Source: Porticoccaceae bacterium
Lineage (GTDB): Bacteria > Pseudomonadota > Gammaproteobacteria > Pseudomonadales > Porticoccaceae
Assembly (NCBI GenBank): GCA_029250825.1
Contig: JAQXEN010000085.1
Coordinates: 1 to 64,000, forward strand
Length of the DNA: 64,000 bases
Reading direction: 5' to 3'
Made by a program: the position numbers and the translations under genes. The notes beneath the pieces are model-generated. The model searched no databases. It was not told where the DNA came from and saw only the letters and a program-made list of their open reading frames with translations. Below, in pieces: positions 50,867 to 59,203 of the stretch. Positions within the stretch are counted from its first letter, which is position 1. Each line of letters begins with the position of its first letter.

Positions 50867-51253
50867 ATGTATATGAAGACGCGCTCATCCTTAGTATCGA
50901 CCCTGCTCAATATCCTCGTGATTATCTTCATGATGAATGGGACCCTGGCTCATAGCACCTGCACTATGGGCAACGGCGCCAGCGCTCCAGAGATGCTAGA
51001 ACAGGTAGAAGATGCTACTCAGGCAGCTATGCCCTGTCATACATCGGAGCACTCAGAGGCCTCGAGCGCAACCAGCTCAGACATTAGTGAACCCAACCAA
51101 TGCTGTGCCGACTGCTCAGTCTTGAGCCTGCCAATGAGCACTGGGAAAGCCATAGTCACTGCACCACCGACTCCCGCCACTATTGCACCAACACTAACCC
51201 TTTCCCGCAGCATCGAACTGCCTTTTAGACCCCCAATAGCAAACCTTTTATAG
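50867..51253 (+). CDS. Cys/His-rich secreted protein of a putative metal locus
   Basis: 128 residues. A hydrophobic leader (about 8-30, ending A-H-S) suggests export. The mature part has Cys32, Cys57 with His58/His62 (PCHTSEHSE) and a C-C-A-D-C cluster (79-83), and then a proline-rich end. This resembles small periplasmic copper-associated proteins of the DUF2946 kind, but I do not recognise a defined family. No good ribosome site is visible, and ATG 50873 is an equally possible start. Followed by three genes with metal-transport features. Confidence 0.6.
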   Translation: MYMKTRSSLVSTLLNILVIIFMMNGTLAHSTCTMGNGASAPEMLEQVEDATQAAMPCHTSEHSEASSATSSDISEPNQCCADCSVLSLPMSTGKAIVTAPPTPATIAPTLTLSRSIELPFRPPIANLL

Positions 51254-51335
51254 CTGACTTTTCGTTCTCTTATAGCTCTCTGCGCCCATATTTGGCGCAA
51301 TATTGATTAATCTGAACACTATTAAAGGTGACATC

Positions 51336-51665
51336 ATGCGTCTTAAAACTTTAGTTATATCGCTATTTCTAGCGCAGATCTCTGCACTTATTGCCTCCCC
51401 TGTCTGGGCAAAAAACTACCAGATCCATGTCAATGGTATTGTCTGTGAATTCTGCGCCTTTGGCGTGGCCAAGAAACTCCGCAAACTGGACTTTATCGAC
51501 CCCAGTCAATTCGAGGATGGTGTCAAAGTCGACATCGAAAATCAGCGAGTCTACATCAGCATTCAAGATGACCTGCCACTGGATCGAGAAGCAATCTTTG
51601 TAGCAATTAAATCCGGTGGTTATGACCCAATCAAGATGTTGCCAATGGACGAGGTGGCCCAGTGA
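51336..51665 (+). CDS. Secreted heavy-metal-associated (HMA/MerP-like) domain protein
   Basis: 109 residues from ATG 51336 with AGGTGA 6-7 nt upstream; the in-frame start at 51303 is rejected. Signal peptide ends S-P-V-W-A (25). The mature protein is a single ferredoxin-like HMA fold with the metal motif G-I-V-C37-E-F-C40, where MerP and copper chaperones have G-M-T-C-x-x-C. It probably binds Cu+, Hg2+ or a similar soft metal in the periplasm. Its stop codon overlaps the GTG start of the next gene (GTGA). Confidence 0.82.
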   Translation: MRLKTLVISLFLAQISALIASPVWAKNYQIHVNGIVCEFCAFGVAKKLRKLDFIDPSQFEDGVKVDIENQRVYISIQDDLPLDREAIFVAIKSGGYDPIKMLPMDEVAQ

Positions 51666-52327
51666 AACAGCTGACCGCACTTCTGCTGCTCACCATATCG
51701 TGCACCCTTACCAGCCATGCCATTGCCCATCAACCGGTAATGGATATGGCGCCACGCTGGAATGGCGGCTACGGCGCTCAAACTCGCATCACCCATGCCA
51801 ACAATACAACCACCACTTGGATCGAGGGGGTTTACACCTTTAAGCCCGCTCTGCGTATGACCTTAAAGGTGCCATATAGTGGTGGCGAAAGTGGTGATGC
51901 GATCGTTGCCATGCCGATCAAACGCTATATAAACTCTGCGGCATCCACTTCTAATTGGGGCATCACACCCTCAGTGAGAATGCCCACTGGTGGCGGTAGC
52001 GACTGGGACGCGGGGCTAAGCCTGAGTTACAGTGCCGAATCAAAGGGCTACTACCAGCTCTATGATATCTACCGGCTGGGTGATACCACGGGCATTGATA
52101 TCAATGCCGGCATGAGCCATGCCGACGGCAACGGTTCTTCTTGGTTTACGCTCTGGGATATTACTGCAAGAGATTCAGATTCCGGGCAACATCTGCTCAC
52201 TGGGCCAGTCTTGGTGTACTTCAAACGCAATGTGATTCTCCGGGGTGAATATAAGTTTGTCGCCCTCGATAACGACACACAATGGGATGGCGACTATCTC
52301 AGTATTGGCATCGGTATGGTGTTTTAA
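51662..52327 (+). CDS. Putative outer-membrane beta-barrel protein of the metal locus
   Basis: 221 residues, GTG start overlapping the previous gene by 4 nt. A cleavable signal (about 1-22, TLTSHAIA) precedes His-x-Pro-Val-Met-Asp-Met-Ala-Pro-Arg-Trp. The rest is alternating hydrophobic/polar strands rich in Gly, Ser, Tyr and Trp and ends G-I-G-M-V-F with a terminal aromatic residue, typical of outer-membrane barrels. No family is recognised. A pore for metal uptake or efflux is inference from the neighbours. Confidence 0.6.
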   Translation: MKQLTALLLLTISCTLTSHAIAHQPVMDMAPRWNGGYGAQTRITHANNTTTTWIEGVYTFKPALRMTLKVPYSGGESGDAIVAMPIKRYINSAASTSNWGITPSVRMPTGGGSDWDAGLSLSYSAESKGYYQLYDIYRLGDTTGIDINAGMSHADGNGSSWFTLWDITARDSDSGQHLLTGPVLVYFKRNVILRGEYKFVALDNDTQWDGDYLSIGIGMVF

Positions 52328-52342
52328 AATGGAGGGAACTGT

Positions 52343-52708
52343 ATGAATAAACCACGCTCCTGGAGTTGGCTGCTGTTATTTACCACCTCCGGCACCCTGC
52401 TCTGCTGCGCCCTGCCCATCACCTTAGTCACCCTCGGTCTAGGGGCCAGTGTTGCGTCTATGGCATCTGCAGCTCCCTGGTTGATTACTCTAAGCCAGTA
52501 TAAAGGCTGGATGTTTGCCCTGTCCGGTCTGCTGATCGGCTTAGCTTTTTGGGCAGTCAATCGCCCTGGGCGGGTCTGCCCAAGCGATCCTGAACTGGCT
52601 GCAGCCTGTGCCTCCGCAGATCGCTGGAACCAGCGTTTCCTATGGTTATCTGCGGGCATGTGGTGTATTGGTTTTGGCGCTGCCTATGCACTACCAGTTT
52701 TGCAGTAA
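52343..52708 (+). CDS. MerT-like inner-membrane metal transport protein
   Basis: 121 residues with GGAGGG 6 nt before ATG. Three membrane helices (about 10-30, 55-72, 98-118). The vicinal Cys21-Cys22 in the first helix and a cysteine pair in the loop after helix 2 (Cys79, Cys89) mirror the arrangement of mercury transporter MerT. Overall sequence is otherwise distinct, so the metal may be different (copper, for example). The order HMA protein, barrel, MerT-like protein suggests a transport path across both membranes. Confidence 0.65.
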   Translation: MNKPRSWSWLLLFTTSGTLLCCALPITLVTLGLGASVASMASAAPWLITLSQYKGWMFALSGLLIGLAFWAVNRPGRVCPSDPELAAACASADRWNQRFLWLSAGMWCIGFGAAYALPVLQ

Positions 52709-52825
52709 TGGGCAGGCACCGATCTCTGAAGGGATATAAAAAATGTTGCTAAGCGAGTAGAATCGGGTTTCCGGAAAATTACATTTACCACTCGTCAAAC
52801 ACCATTTTTTTTAAGGGAGTCATCC

Positions 52826-52849
52826 TTGAGCGAAGAGAGAGAGCAATGA
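52826..52849 (+). other. Possible 7-codon leader ORF overlapping the DUF2970 start
   Basis: TTG at 52826 has AAGGGAG 6 nt upstream and would encode M-S-E-E-R-E-Q with a TGA that overlaps the next ATG (ATGA). The following gene begins M-S-E-E-I, so the start region looks duplicated over 20 bp. It may be a coupling leader or only a duplication scar. Confidence 0.35.
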
Positions 52850-53079
52850 GCGAAGAGATAGTAGTTAGCGAAAACAAACCAAAGAAGAAAACCAATATTG
52901 GCGCATTGGTTAAAAGCATTTTAGCCGCTGCCATCGGTGTTCAGAGCAACAAGAACCGAGAGCGCGACTTCGAGGAAGGTAATCCCTTGGCTTTTATTAT
53001 TGGCGGCTTTGTCTTTACAGCGCTGTTTATCGCCACTATTGCCACCATCGTAGGCTTTGTACTGAGCACTAATGGCTAA
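52846..53079 (+). CDS. DUF2970 family small membrane protein
   Basis: 77 residues. The block V-K-S-I-L-A-A-A-I-G-V-Q-S-N-K-N-R-E-R-D-F (about 23-43) and one C-terminal membrane helix (about 50-73) define DUF2970. Function unknown. Its own ATG has only a weak purine tract because the strong AAGGGAG is placed for an upstream TTG, see the leader entry. A bidirectional terminator follows. Confidence 0.88.
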   Translation: MSEEIVVSENKPKKKTNIGALVKSILAAAIGVQSNKNRERDFEEGNPLAFIIGGFVFTALFIATIATIVGFVLSTNG

Positions 53080-53125
53080 CCTAAGATCCGCTTAACAGGC
53101 GCTGAGAAACACCCTATAGACACAA

Positions 53126-53161
53126 TAAAAAAAGGGGCTGCATCACTGCAGCCCCTTTTTT
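53126..53161. terminator. Bidirectional intrinsic terminator
   Basis: GGGGCTGCA-TCAC-TGCAGCCCC (53134-53155) flanked by A7 and T6. Serves the DUF2970 gene and the convergent TonB-dependent receptor. Confidence 0.92.
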
Positions 53162-53190
53162 GACCTTCTTTTTAATCAAGCTGTTCCAGT

Positions 53191-55578
53191 TTAGAAGCTG
53201 TACTTAGCCTGCAGTGCAATGTTCAACGGACGGTTGACGAAAGCGTAGTAAGAATTACCCGCACCACCGGTCAAAGTTCCACCCAGTGGCGTGTTGCCAC
53301 CAAAGTTAATCACTGTCTCATCAGTGAGGTTACGGCCTAACAGAGCCACTTCCCAAGTACCTTCAGAATCACTAATTGCAACACGAGCACTCACCTGAGT
53401 GGTGGCGTCCTGCTTAGTGCGCGGATCCAAGTTTGAAGCGTAGAGGTAGTCATCCATATAAACTAGATCAACGGATGCAGCCATCACTAAGCCTTCACCC
53501 ACATCACCTACCCAAGACGCACCAATATTGGCCTGCAGCTCTGGCGTGTACTCTTTGCGCTCTCCGCCAACATCGCAGAGACCAGGGAAATCAGCTGAGT
53601 TAGACGCCTGACCAAAATAGCACTGTGAATTAGGGAACTTGTCGTAATTGAAGTCCAGATAAGCTGCAGAACCTGTCAAGGTGACATTATCTGACACAGC
53701 CCAACGGCCATCAGCTTCGAGACCCTTAACCGTAGCCTCACCCGCGTTGGTGACATTAAAGCCAAGGGTGCCATCAAACTGAGAAACCTGCAGATCGCTG
53801 TACTCGGTCATATAGAGAGCAACATTAAACTCTGCAGCACCATCCGCAAGAGTCATCTTTGAACCCAACTCAATACTGGTGGCCTCTTCACGATCGAATT
53901 CCCAGCTACCGGTAATAGGGCTTCCACTAAGAGGGTTACCCGCATTGTTAACTGCCGCATCTGGATGGCCGTTAGAGCGCGCATCAAAACCGCCGGACTT
54001 AAAGCCCTTAGTCCAAGTCAGGTACGCCATAGTGTCTGCATTGGCATCCCACTCGACAGTGACTACTGGCGTAAATGAGCTGTCATCAAGCTCGCCAACA
54101 ATTGTCTCGTAAGGCTCAATGGCAAAAATACCCCAAAGCGCGTTATAGGCCCCAGAAACCGGATCAACAACAACTGGGGACTGATACTGACCGCCAAACG
54201 CTGCAACCGCTTTATGCTGTTGAGTGCGATCCGCATCTTTGTTTTCTTGTGTATAACGACCACCAACAGTGACTCGCAGTTCATCAGATAATGTCCAGGT
54301 ACCCTGAGCAAACGCAGCCCAAAGGTCGCCTTCCTGATTAAAGCTACGATCAGTAGAGGCACCAGGCGCAAATGGTACAAGCCCAGCAGCCGAAGGAATA
54401 CCACCCAGTACATCGGCAATCAATGTTGGGGTAGGCAAGCTAATTTGGTCTTTGTAATTTAGTTCGGTTGACTGGAAGAATAGTCCGCCGATGTAGTCAA
54501 AATCACCGCCAAGATCTGACGTAAAGCGGAATTCTTGGCTAAACTGCTCGTACTTTTCCTGACGGGCGGCATCAAAAACTGCAGCGCCAGTGAAGTCACA
54601 GTCACAGTTCTCATCAAATTCATATTCGACAAAGCCCGTTACCGAGGTCAGGGAGAAGCCGTCCATATCCCAGTCCACAGTCAACGTCACGTCAGTGACT
54701 TCATTGTCGCTGAAATGGCCATTATTATCGGCGCTGTAGTTGAGCCCAGATTCAACTGGAGAGGCAACGGCGGCAGATGGAATGCCATTCAGCACAGAGA
54801 TATGATCTGGCGCGCCAATGCTGTTATAGACTTCCATATTACGGCCGACAGTATCAAAGGTGGAACGAGAAACCTTCAAGCTAGCAGTGACATCTTCGTT
54901 GACATCCCAACGCAGAGAGCCGCGGAATACCTGCTCTTCTTCCTGCTGCTCATCCTGACCTGAGACAGTGTTGAACACATAGCCATCTAAGGTGCGGTCG
55001 AGAATGGCGATACGACCACTGACGCTGTCGCTGATTGGACCAGACAACACGAAACGTAGATCCTGCTCACCGTGATCTGGCTCGTAGAGTGCTGTAATCG
55101 ATCCTTCGAATTCGTCGGTAGGCTTGGCACTGACCTGGCTGACGGCGCCGGCAATACTGTTTTTGCCAAATAGGATACCCTGTGGGCCACGGAGAACTTC
55201 CACTCGCTCCATATCCATCATTGGGATTCGCGCTAACTGATCGCGACCGTAGAAAATACCGTCATTGTAGATGCCTACAGACTGTTCAAAGCCGGGGTTA
55301 ATACCCGAACTGATACCACGGATGGTCACAGTGGTGGAGATACCGGTTTCATTAATGCTGAAGTTAGGCACTAACTCAGATAGACCCTGAAGGTCGACAA
55401 TACCGGCGTTGGACATTTTTTCAGCCGTAACCGCGGCAACTGAAACAGGAACGTCCTGCAGCGATTCTGCACGCTGCTGCGCAGTTACAACGATTTCTTC
55501 CAATTGTACGGCATGAAGCGCGCCAGCACTCGTGGAAATAGCTAGTGCTAAAAGTGACTTCTGTACTACTTTTCTCAT
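53191..55578 (-). CDS. TonB-dependent receptor
   Basis: 795 residues. Signal peptide (about 1-23), TonB box E-E-I-V-V-T-A-Q (27-34), plug domain (about 45-155, with V-E-V-L-R-G-P-Q-G-I-L-F-G-K-N) and a beta-barrel ending in the aromatic signature Q-A-K-Y-S-F. The opening QQRAESLQDVPVSVAAVT is typical of the large class of marine and sphingomonad receptors with unknown or organic substrates, not classical siderophore receptors. An acyl-CoA dehydrogenase gene lies upstream on the same strand, 170 bp away, which may hint at a hydrophobic organic substrate. Confidence 0.95.
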   Translation of the reverse strand: MRKVVQKSLLALAISTSAGALHAVQLEEIVVTAQQRAESLQDVPVSVAAVTAEKMSNAGIVDLQGLSELVPNFSINETGISTTVTIRGISSGINPGFEQSVGIYNDGIFYGRDQLARIPMMDMERVEVLRGPQGILFGKNSIAGAVSQVSAKPTDEFEGSITALYEPDHGEQDLRFVLSGPISDSVSGRIAILDRTLDGYVFNTVSGQDEQQEEEQVFRGSLRWDVNEDVTASLKVSRSTFDTVGRNMEVYNSIGAPDHISVLNGIPSAAVASPVESGLNYSADNNGHFSDNEVTDVTLTVDWDMDGFSLTSVTGFVEYEFDENCDCDFTGAAVFDAARQEKYEQFSQEFRFTSDLGGDFDYIGGLFFQSTELNYKDQISLPTPTLIADVLGGIPSAAGLVPFAPGASTDRSFNQEGDLWAAFAQGTWTLSDELRVTVGGRYTQENKDADRTQQHKAVAAFGGQYQSPVVVDPVSGAYNALWGIFAIEPYETIVGELDDSSFTPVVTVEWDANADTMAYLTWTKGFKSGGFDARSNGHPDAAVNNAGNPLSGSPITGSWEFDREEATSIELGSKMTLADGAAEFNVALYMTEYSDLQVSQFDGTLGFNVTNAGEATVKGLEADGRWAVSDNVTLTGSAAYLDFNYDKFPNSQCYFGQASNSADFPGLCDVGGERKEYTPELQANIGASWVGDVGEGLVMAASVDLVYMDDYLYASNLDPRTKQDATTQVSARVAISDSEGTWEVALLGRNLTDETVINFGGNTPLGGTLTGGAGNSYYAFVNRPLNIALQAKYSF

Positions 55579-55748
55579 TTTCCCCCCTCGGGAATTTTTG
55601 TTACATTAGAACTGTTTATTGGTGATTTTTTACTGCTTTTGACCCTCTCTCTCCCCACTACTCACTGGCATTCTATTATCCAGCACTTTATTAATCTGCG
55701 GACTATCCCCAAGTCGCAGCAACGCTCTACAACCTAGCCATTCGAACA

Positions 55749-57533
55749 TTAAGCCGATAAGAAATCGGCTGGTTGCAGAGCGTCAAAACTCTCTGCCCCT
55801 AATATCAATGTCGCCAAATAACCACTGTTGCGCGGTAAAATTTGGGTAGAGAAGAACTCTGCCGTGGCTATCTTCTGGTTATAAAAGCGATCAGTCTCAC
55901 CCTCGGCAAGACGATCCTGAGCCGCCGCCGCCAACTTAACCAACAGCCAATAGGCAACAGTATTTCCATACATCATCATAAAGTTGTACGCGATGCCCTG
56001 AGACTCACTGCTATTTTCGAGTACATATTGCAAGGCACTGCGACATTGCTCAATCCCATCTCGTAGTCGATTGCGCAAATTCGCTACACTGCCATGAGCT
56101 GAAGCCAGTTGATCAACCGTGCTCTGCATATCCGCCAGCAATACCTGTACTGTCTGACCACCATCGCGGAGACATTTGCGACCGACAAAATCCAATGCCT
56201 GAATACCATTGGTACCCTCATAAATGGGTAGAATTCGAGCATCGCGCATATGCTGCGCCGCGCCAGTCTCTTCAATAAAGCCCATACCCCCATGAACCTG
56301 AACACCAAGAGAGGTGCTCTCCATGGCCACCTCGGTACACCAGCCTTTTACCAGTGGGGTCAAAAGTTCAACCATCTGCGCACTGTTTGCACGGACCTGC
56401 TCATCGGGATGATGAGAACTGCGGTCCTCTGCTGCGATGGCATGGTAAGACATGGCACGACCACCCTCAGTCAATGCCCGCATCTGCATCAGCATGCGTT
56501 TAACATCTGAGTGATGAATAATCGGCGCGCGACCCTCGACACCAGAGGCGCGACCCTGAACACGATCCGTGGCATAGGCAACCGCTTGCTGATAGGCGCG
56601 CTCCCCCAGAGCAACACCCTGATGACCAACCGACAGACGGGCATTGTTCATCATTGTAAACATACACTGCAGGCCTTTATTTTCCTCGCCAACTAGGTAG
56701 CCAACAGCACCGCCGTTATCGCCGAAAGCCAGAGTGCAAGTGGGGCTCGAATGGATGCCTAACTTGTGCTCAACACCCACGGGCGTAACATCGTTACGCT
56801 GACCCAGACTGCCATCCCCATTGACTAGGAACTTGGGCACCAAAAATAGTGAGATACCCTGATTGCCCTCGGGAGCATCGGGGCGACGGGCGAGTACCAG
56901 GTGGATAATATTGTCGGCGCAGCTGTGATCGCCCCAGGTAATATAGATTTTTTGGCCACTGATCAGATAGTGGTCGCCATTTAAAATGGCTTTGGTTTTT
57001 ACCGCGGACAGGTCACTGCCAGCTTGAGGCTCGGTGAGGTTCATAGTCCCAGACCAAGCACCTGAAATTAGATTACCCAGATAGGTGTCTTTTTGCTCAT
57101 CGCTGCCGTACTGATTGAGCGCATGAACCACACCACGAGTGAGCATAGGCAATAGGCTAAATCCGCAGTTAGCGGTCTGCAGCATTTCCTGCACCGCCAA
57201 ATCCACAACACTGGGGAAACCTGCGCCACCATAATTGCTATCGCCATTTAGACAACACCAGCCAGCCTCAACCATCTGTCGATAGATAGGATCCAGGCCC
57301 GGTGATGTGACCACCTCGCCATCTTTCAAAAACGCCGGATTTTTGTCAGTCTCGTGATTGGTTGGCGCCACTATATCTTCAAAGAATTTAGCCGCCTCTG
57401 GCAGCACCACATCGACCATATCGCGGCTCGCTTCTTCGAACCCCGGCATGCTGCAAATTTCGGAATAATTAATAATCTCATCAAAAATAAATGCCAATTC
57501 CTTCTGCGGTACTTTATATGCGCTCACAGCCAT
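55749..57533 (-). CDS. Acyl-CoA dehydrogenase
   Basis: 594 residues, the long form with an extra N-terminal helix segment (MAVSAYKVPQKELAFIFDEI) and a C-terminal extension. M-N-L-T-E-P-Q-A-G-S-D-L (about 159-170) and H-G-G-M-G-F-I-E-E (about 412-420) are the flavin and catalytic-region blocks. It introduces the alpha-beta double bond of acyl-CoA in beta-oxidation. It is divergent from the phosphorylase gene with a 32-bp palindrome between them, which may control it. Confidence 0.94.
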   Translation of the reverse strand: MAVSAYKVPQKELAFIFDEIINYSEICSMPGFEEASRDMVDVVLPEAAKFFEDIVAPTNHETDKNPAFLKDGEVVTSPGLDPIYRQMVEAGWCCLNGDSNYGGAGFPSVVDLAVQEMLQTANCGFSLLPMLTRGVVHALNQYGSDEQKDTYLGNLISGAWSGTMNLTEPQAGSDLSAVKTKAILNGDHYLISGQKIYITWGDHSCADNIIHLVLARRPDAPEGNQGISLFLVPKFLVNGDGSLGQRNDVTPVGVEHKLGIHSSPTCTLAFGDNGGAVGYLVGEENKGLQCMFTMMNNARLSVGHQGVALGERAYQQAVAYATDRVQGRASGVEGRAPIIHHSDVKRMLMQMRALTEGGRAMSYHAIAAEDRSSHHPDEQVRANSAQMVELLTPLVKGWCTEVAMESTSLGVQVHGGMGFIEETGAAQHMRDARILPIYEGTNGIQALDFVGRKCLRDGGQTVQVLLADMQSTVDQLASAHGSVANLRNRLRDGIEQCRSALQYVLENSSESQGIAYNFMMMYGNTVAYWLLVKLAAAAQDRLAEGETDRFYNQKIATAEFFSTQILPRNSGYLATLILGAESFDALQPADFLSA

Positions 57534-57602
57534 TCTCCCTAGAATTTAAAATAATTTTATTTAGAATCAGCACTTTAGGAGCTAGCCGTCCTTGCTGTAA
57601 AC

Positions 57603-57634
57603 CTTAATCAATGACCATATGGTCTATGATTAAG
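57603..57634. promoter_or_regulatory. 32-bp near-perfect palindrome, candidate operator
   Basis: Arms CTTAATCAATGACCAT and ATGGTCTATGATTAAG match at 14 of 16 positions, with a perfect 12-bp core GACCATATGGTC. It lies 70 nt upstream of the acyl-CoA dehydrogenase start and 68 nt before the phosphorylase start. The size and symmetry are those of a TetR- or MerR-type site; no such regulator gene is adjacent. Confidence 0.6.
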
Positions 57635-57701
57635 AGAATGAATAAAACCTTTGACGGGTTGCTATTCTCGGATCACAGACAGCAGAAAACGGGAACAGAG
57701 T

Positions 57702-58550
57702 ATGTTGGGAATTATTGGCGGTTCAGGGTTTTATCAGCTCAAGGAATTACAACTCCACAGAGAGCGAAGTTTAGTTACGCCCTTTGGAGCCACATCTTCA
57801 GCGATCAGCTGTGGTCAATACAATGGCCAGCCAGTATTGTTTCTTGCCCGCCATGGCAGCGATCATCAACTGCTGCCCCACGAGATTAATTATCGCGCCA
57901 ATATCTATGCCCTCAAGTCTCTCGGTGCACGGCGTATCATTTCTTTTTCTGCCGCCGGCAGCCTGCGCAAAGACCTCAAGCCCGGGGATTTGGCACTGGT
58001 TGAGCAGTATTTTGATCACACCAAAGGCCACCGCGCTCAGAGTTTTTTTGGCAATGGTGCCGCCGCCCATATAACCACTGCCAACCCGGCCTGTGTCACG
58101 CTTAACAACGATATTAAACGCGCCGCGGACAGCCTCGATCAGTCAGTCCATATGGGCAAAAGCTATGCCTGTGTCGAGGGTCCACGACTGGGCACTCGCG
58201 CCGAAAGCTTCTTTTTACGGGATGCAGCCAACTGCGACTTAGTGGGCATGACTAATCTGCCTGAAGCATTTCTGGCCCGTGAAGCACAGATTGCCTATAG
58301 CTCCCTTTGCTTGATTACCGACTATGACTGTTGGATGGATGACCCCAGCCAACATGTGAGTCTGGATAAATTCTTTGAGGTCTACAGCGGCACTCTAGCC
58401 CGGGCACTGCGGATTTTAACACCGCTGCTAGCCACCCCCTTTTCTGAGACTCCGAGCAATATTAGACAGGCACTGCGAAGCGCATTGCTAACACCTCGAG
58501 ACCAACTTAGCAGCTCTCAGCAACAGTGGCTTGAGGTGTTGGAACGTTGA
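57702..58550 (+). CDS. mtnP: MTA phosphorylase-type nucleoside phosphorylase
   Basis: 282 residues from ATG 57702 (upstream TTG rejected). PNP/MTAP family: G-I-I-G-G-S-G-F (3-10), LARHGSDHQLLPHEINYRAN phosphate and ribose region (about 47-66), E-G-P-R-L-G-T-R-A-E-S (about 163-173) and MTNLPEAFLAREA (about 185-197). The purine pocket reads T-D-Y-D-C-W (about 206-211), the form found in adenine-specific 5'-methylthioadenosine phosphorylases, rather than the 6-oxopurine form. It probably splits MTA or 5'-deoxyadenosine to adenine plus the sugar 1-phosphate. Overlaps the next gene by 4 nt. Confidence 0.85.
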   Translation: MLGIIGGSGFYQLKELQLHRERSLVTPFGATSSAISCGQYNGQPVLFLARHGSDHQLLPHEINYRANIYALKSLGARRIISFSAAGSLRKDLKPGDLALVEQYFDHTKGHRAQSFFGNGAAAHITTANPACVTLNNDIKRAADSLDQSVHMGKSYACVEGPRLGTRAESFFLRDAANCDLVGMTNLPEAFLAREAQIAYSSLCLITDYDCWMDDPSQHVSLDKFFEVYSGTLARALRILTPLLATPFSETPSNIRQALRSALLTPRDQLSSSQQQWLEVLER

Positions 58551-59203
58551 TTCAGTCAGTATTGGCTGAGGTGTCTATTATTATCCCCCTGGCTGCTGGC
58601 GAGAATCAGCAACAGTACCTGCTCGCCGATCTGGCCAGTAGACCATTGCAGGCTGAGATTATTAAGAGTTATCAAACCAGTTCAGAACAGAGCCGCGCCA
58701 GCAGTCTCAATGCCGGAGCCGAACAAGCGGTGGGTCCGTGGCTATGGTTTTTGCATGCTGACAGCCGTGTCAGTCAGGATAATCTCCGCGCCCTTGAGCA
58801 CAGTCTGGAGCGAGACCAACAGAGGGCTGCCCTGCACTACTTTGACCTAGGTTTTATAGCTGGCGGCCCTCTCTTGAGCACCAGCGCTCGCGGCGCCAAC
58901 CTGCGCTCTCGGTTGCTGATGTGCCCCTACGGAGATCAGGGATTTTGCATTTCAAAGCAACTGTTTTTAGCCCTCGGCGGCTTTCCCGAAGGGCACGCCT
59001 GCGGTGAAGATCTACTACTTGTCTGGCGCGCCCATCAGGCTGCTGTGGCACTGCAACCCATAGCCTCCACACTGCTTACCAGTGGTCGAAAATACCATCG
59101 GCAGGGCTGGCTCAAAGTCACGGCTTTACATCAGTGGTATTGGCTGCGCCTATCGCTGCCCGAGCTGTTTAAGCTTGCAGTGCAGCGCTGTAGACGGCGA
59201 TGA
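58547..59203 (+). CDS. Family 2 glycosyltransferase of the TIGR04283 (arsenosugar-type) group
   Basis: 218 residues. TTG start overlapping the phosphorylase stop (TTGA) with GAGGT about 10 nt upstream. GT-A fold elements: V-S-I-I-I-P-L (9-15), W-L-W-F-L-H-A-D-S-R (about 65-74, D-x-S metal motif) and YGDQGFCISKQLFLALGGFPEG (about 126-147). The LHAD and Y-G-D-Q-G-x-F patterns are those of the group named for arsenosugar biosynthesis. Sugar donor and acceptor are unknown. Coupled on both sides. Confidence 0.85.
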   Translation: MIQSVLAEVSIIIPLAAGENQQQYLLADLASRPLQAEIIKSYQTSSEQSRASSLNAGAEQAVGPWLWFLHADSRVSQDNLRALEHSLERDQQRAALHYFDLGFIAGGPLLSTSARGANLRSRLLMCPYGDQGFCISKQLFLALGGFPEGHACGEDLLLVWRAHQAAVALQPIASTLLTSGRKYHRQGWLKVTALHQWYWLRLSLPELFKLAVQRCRRR

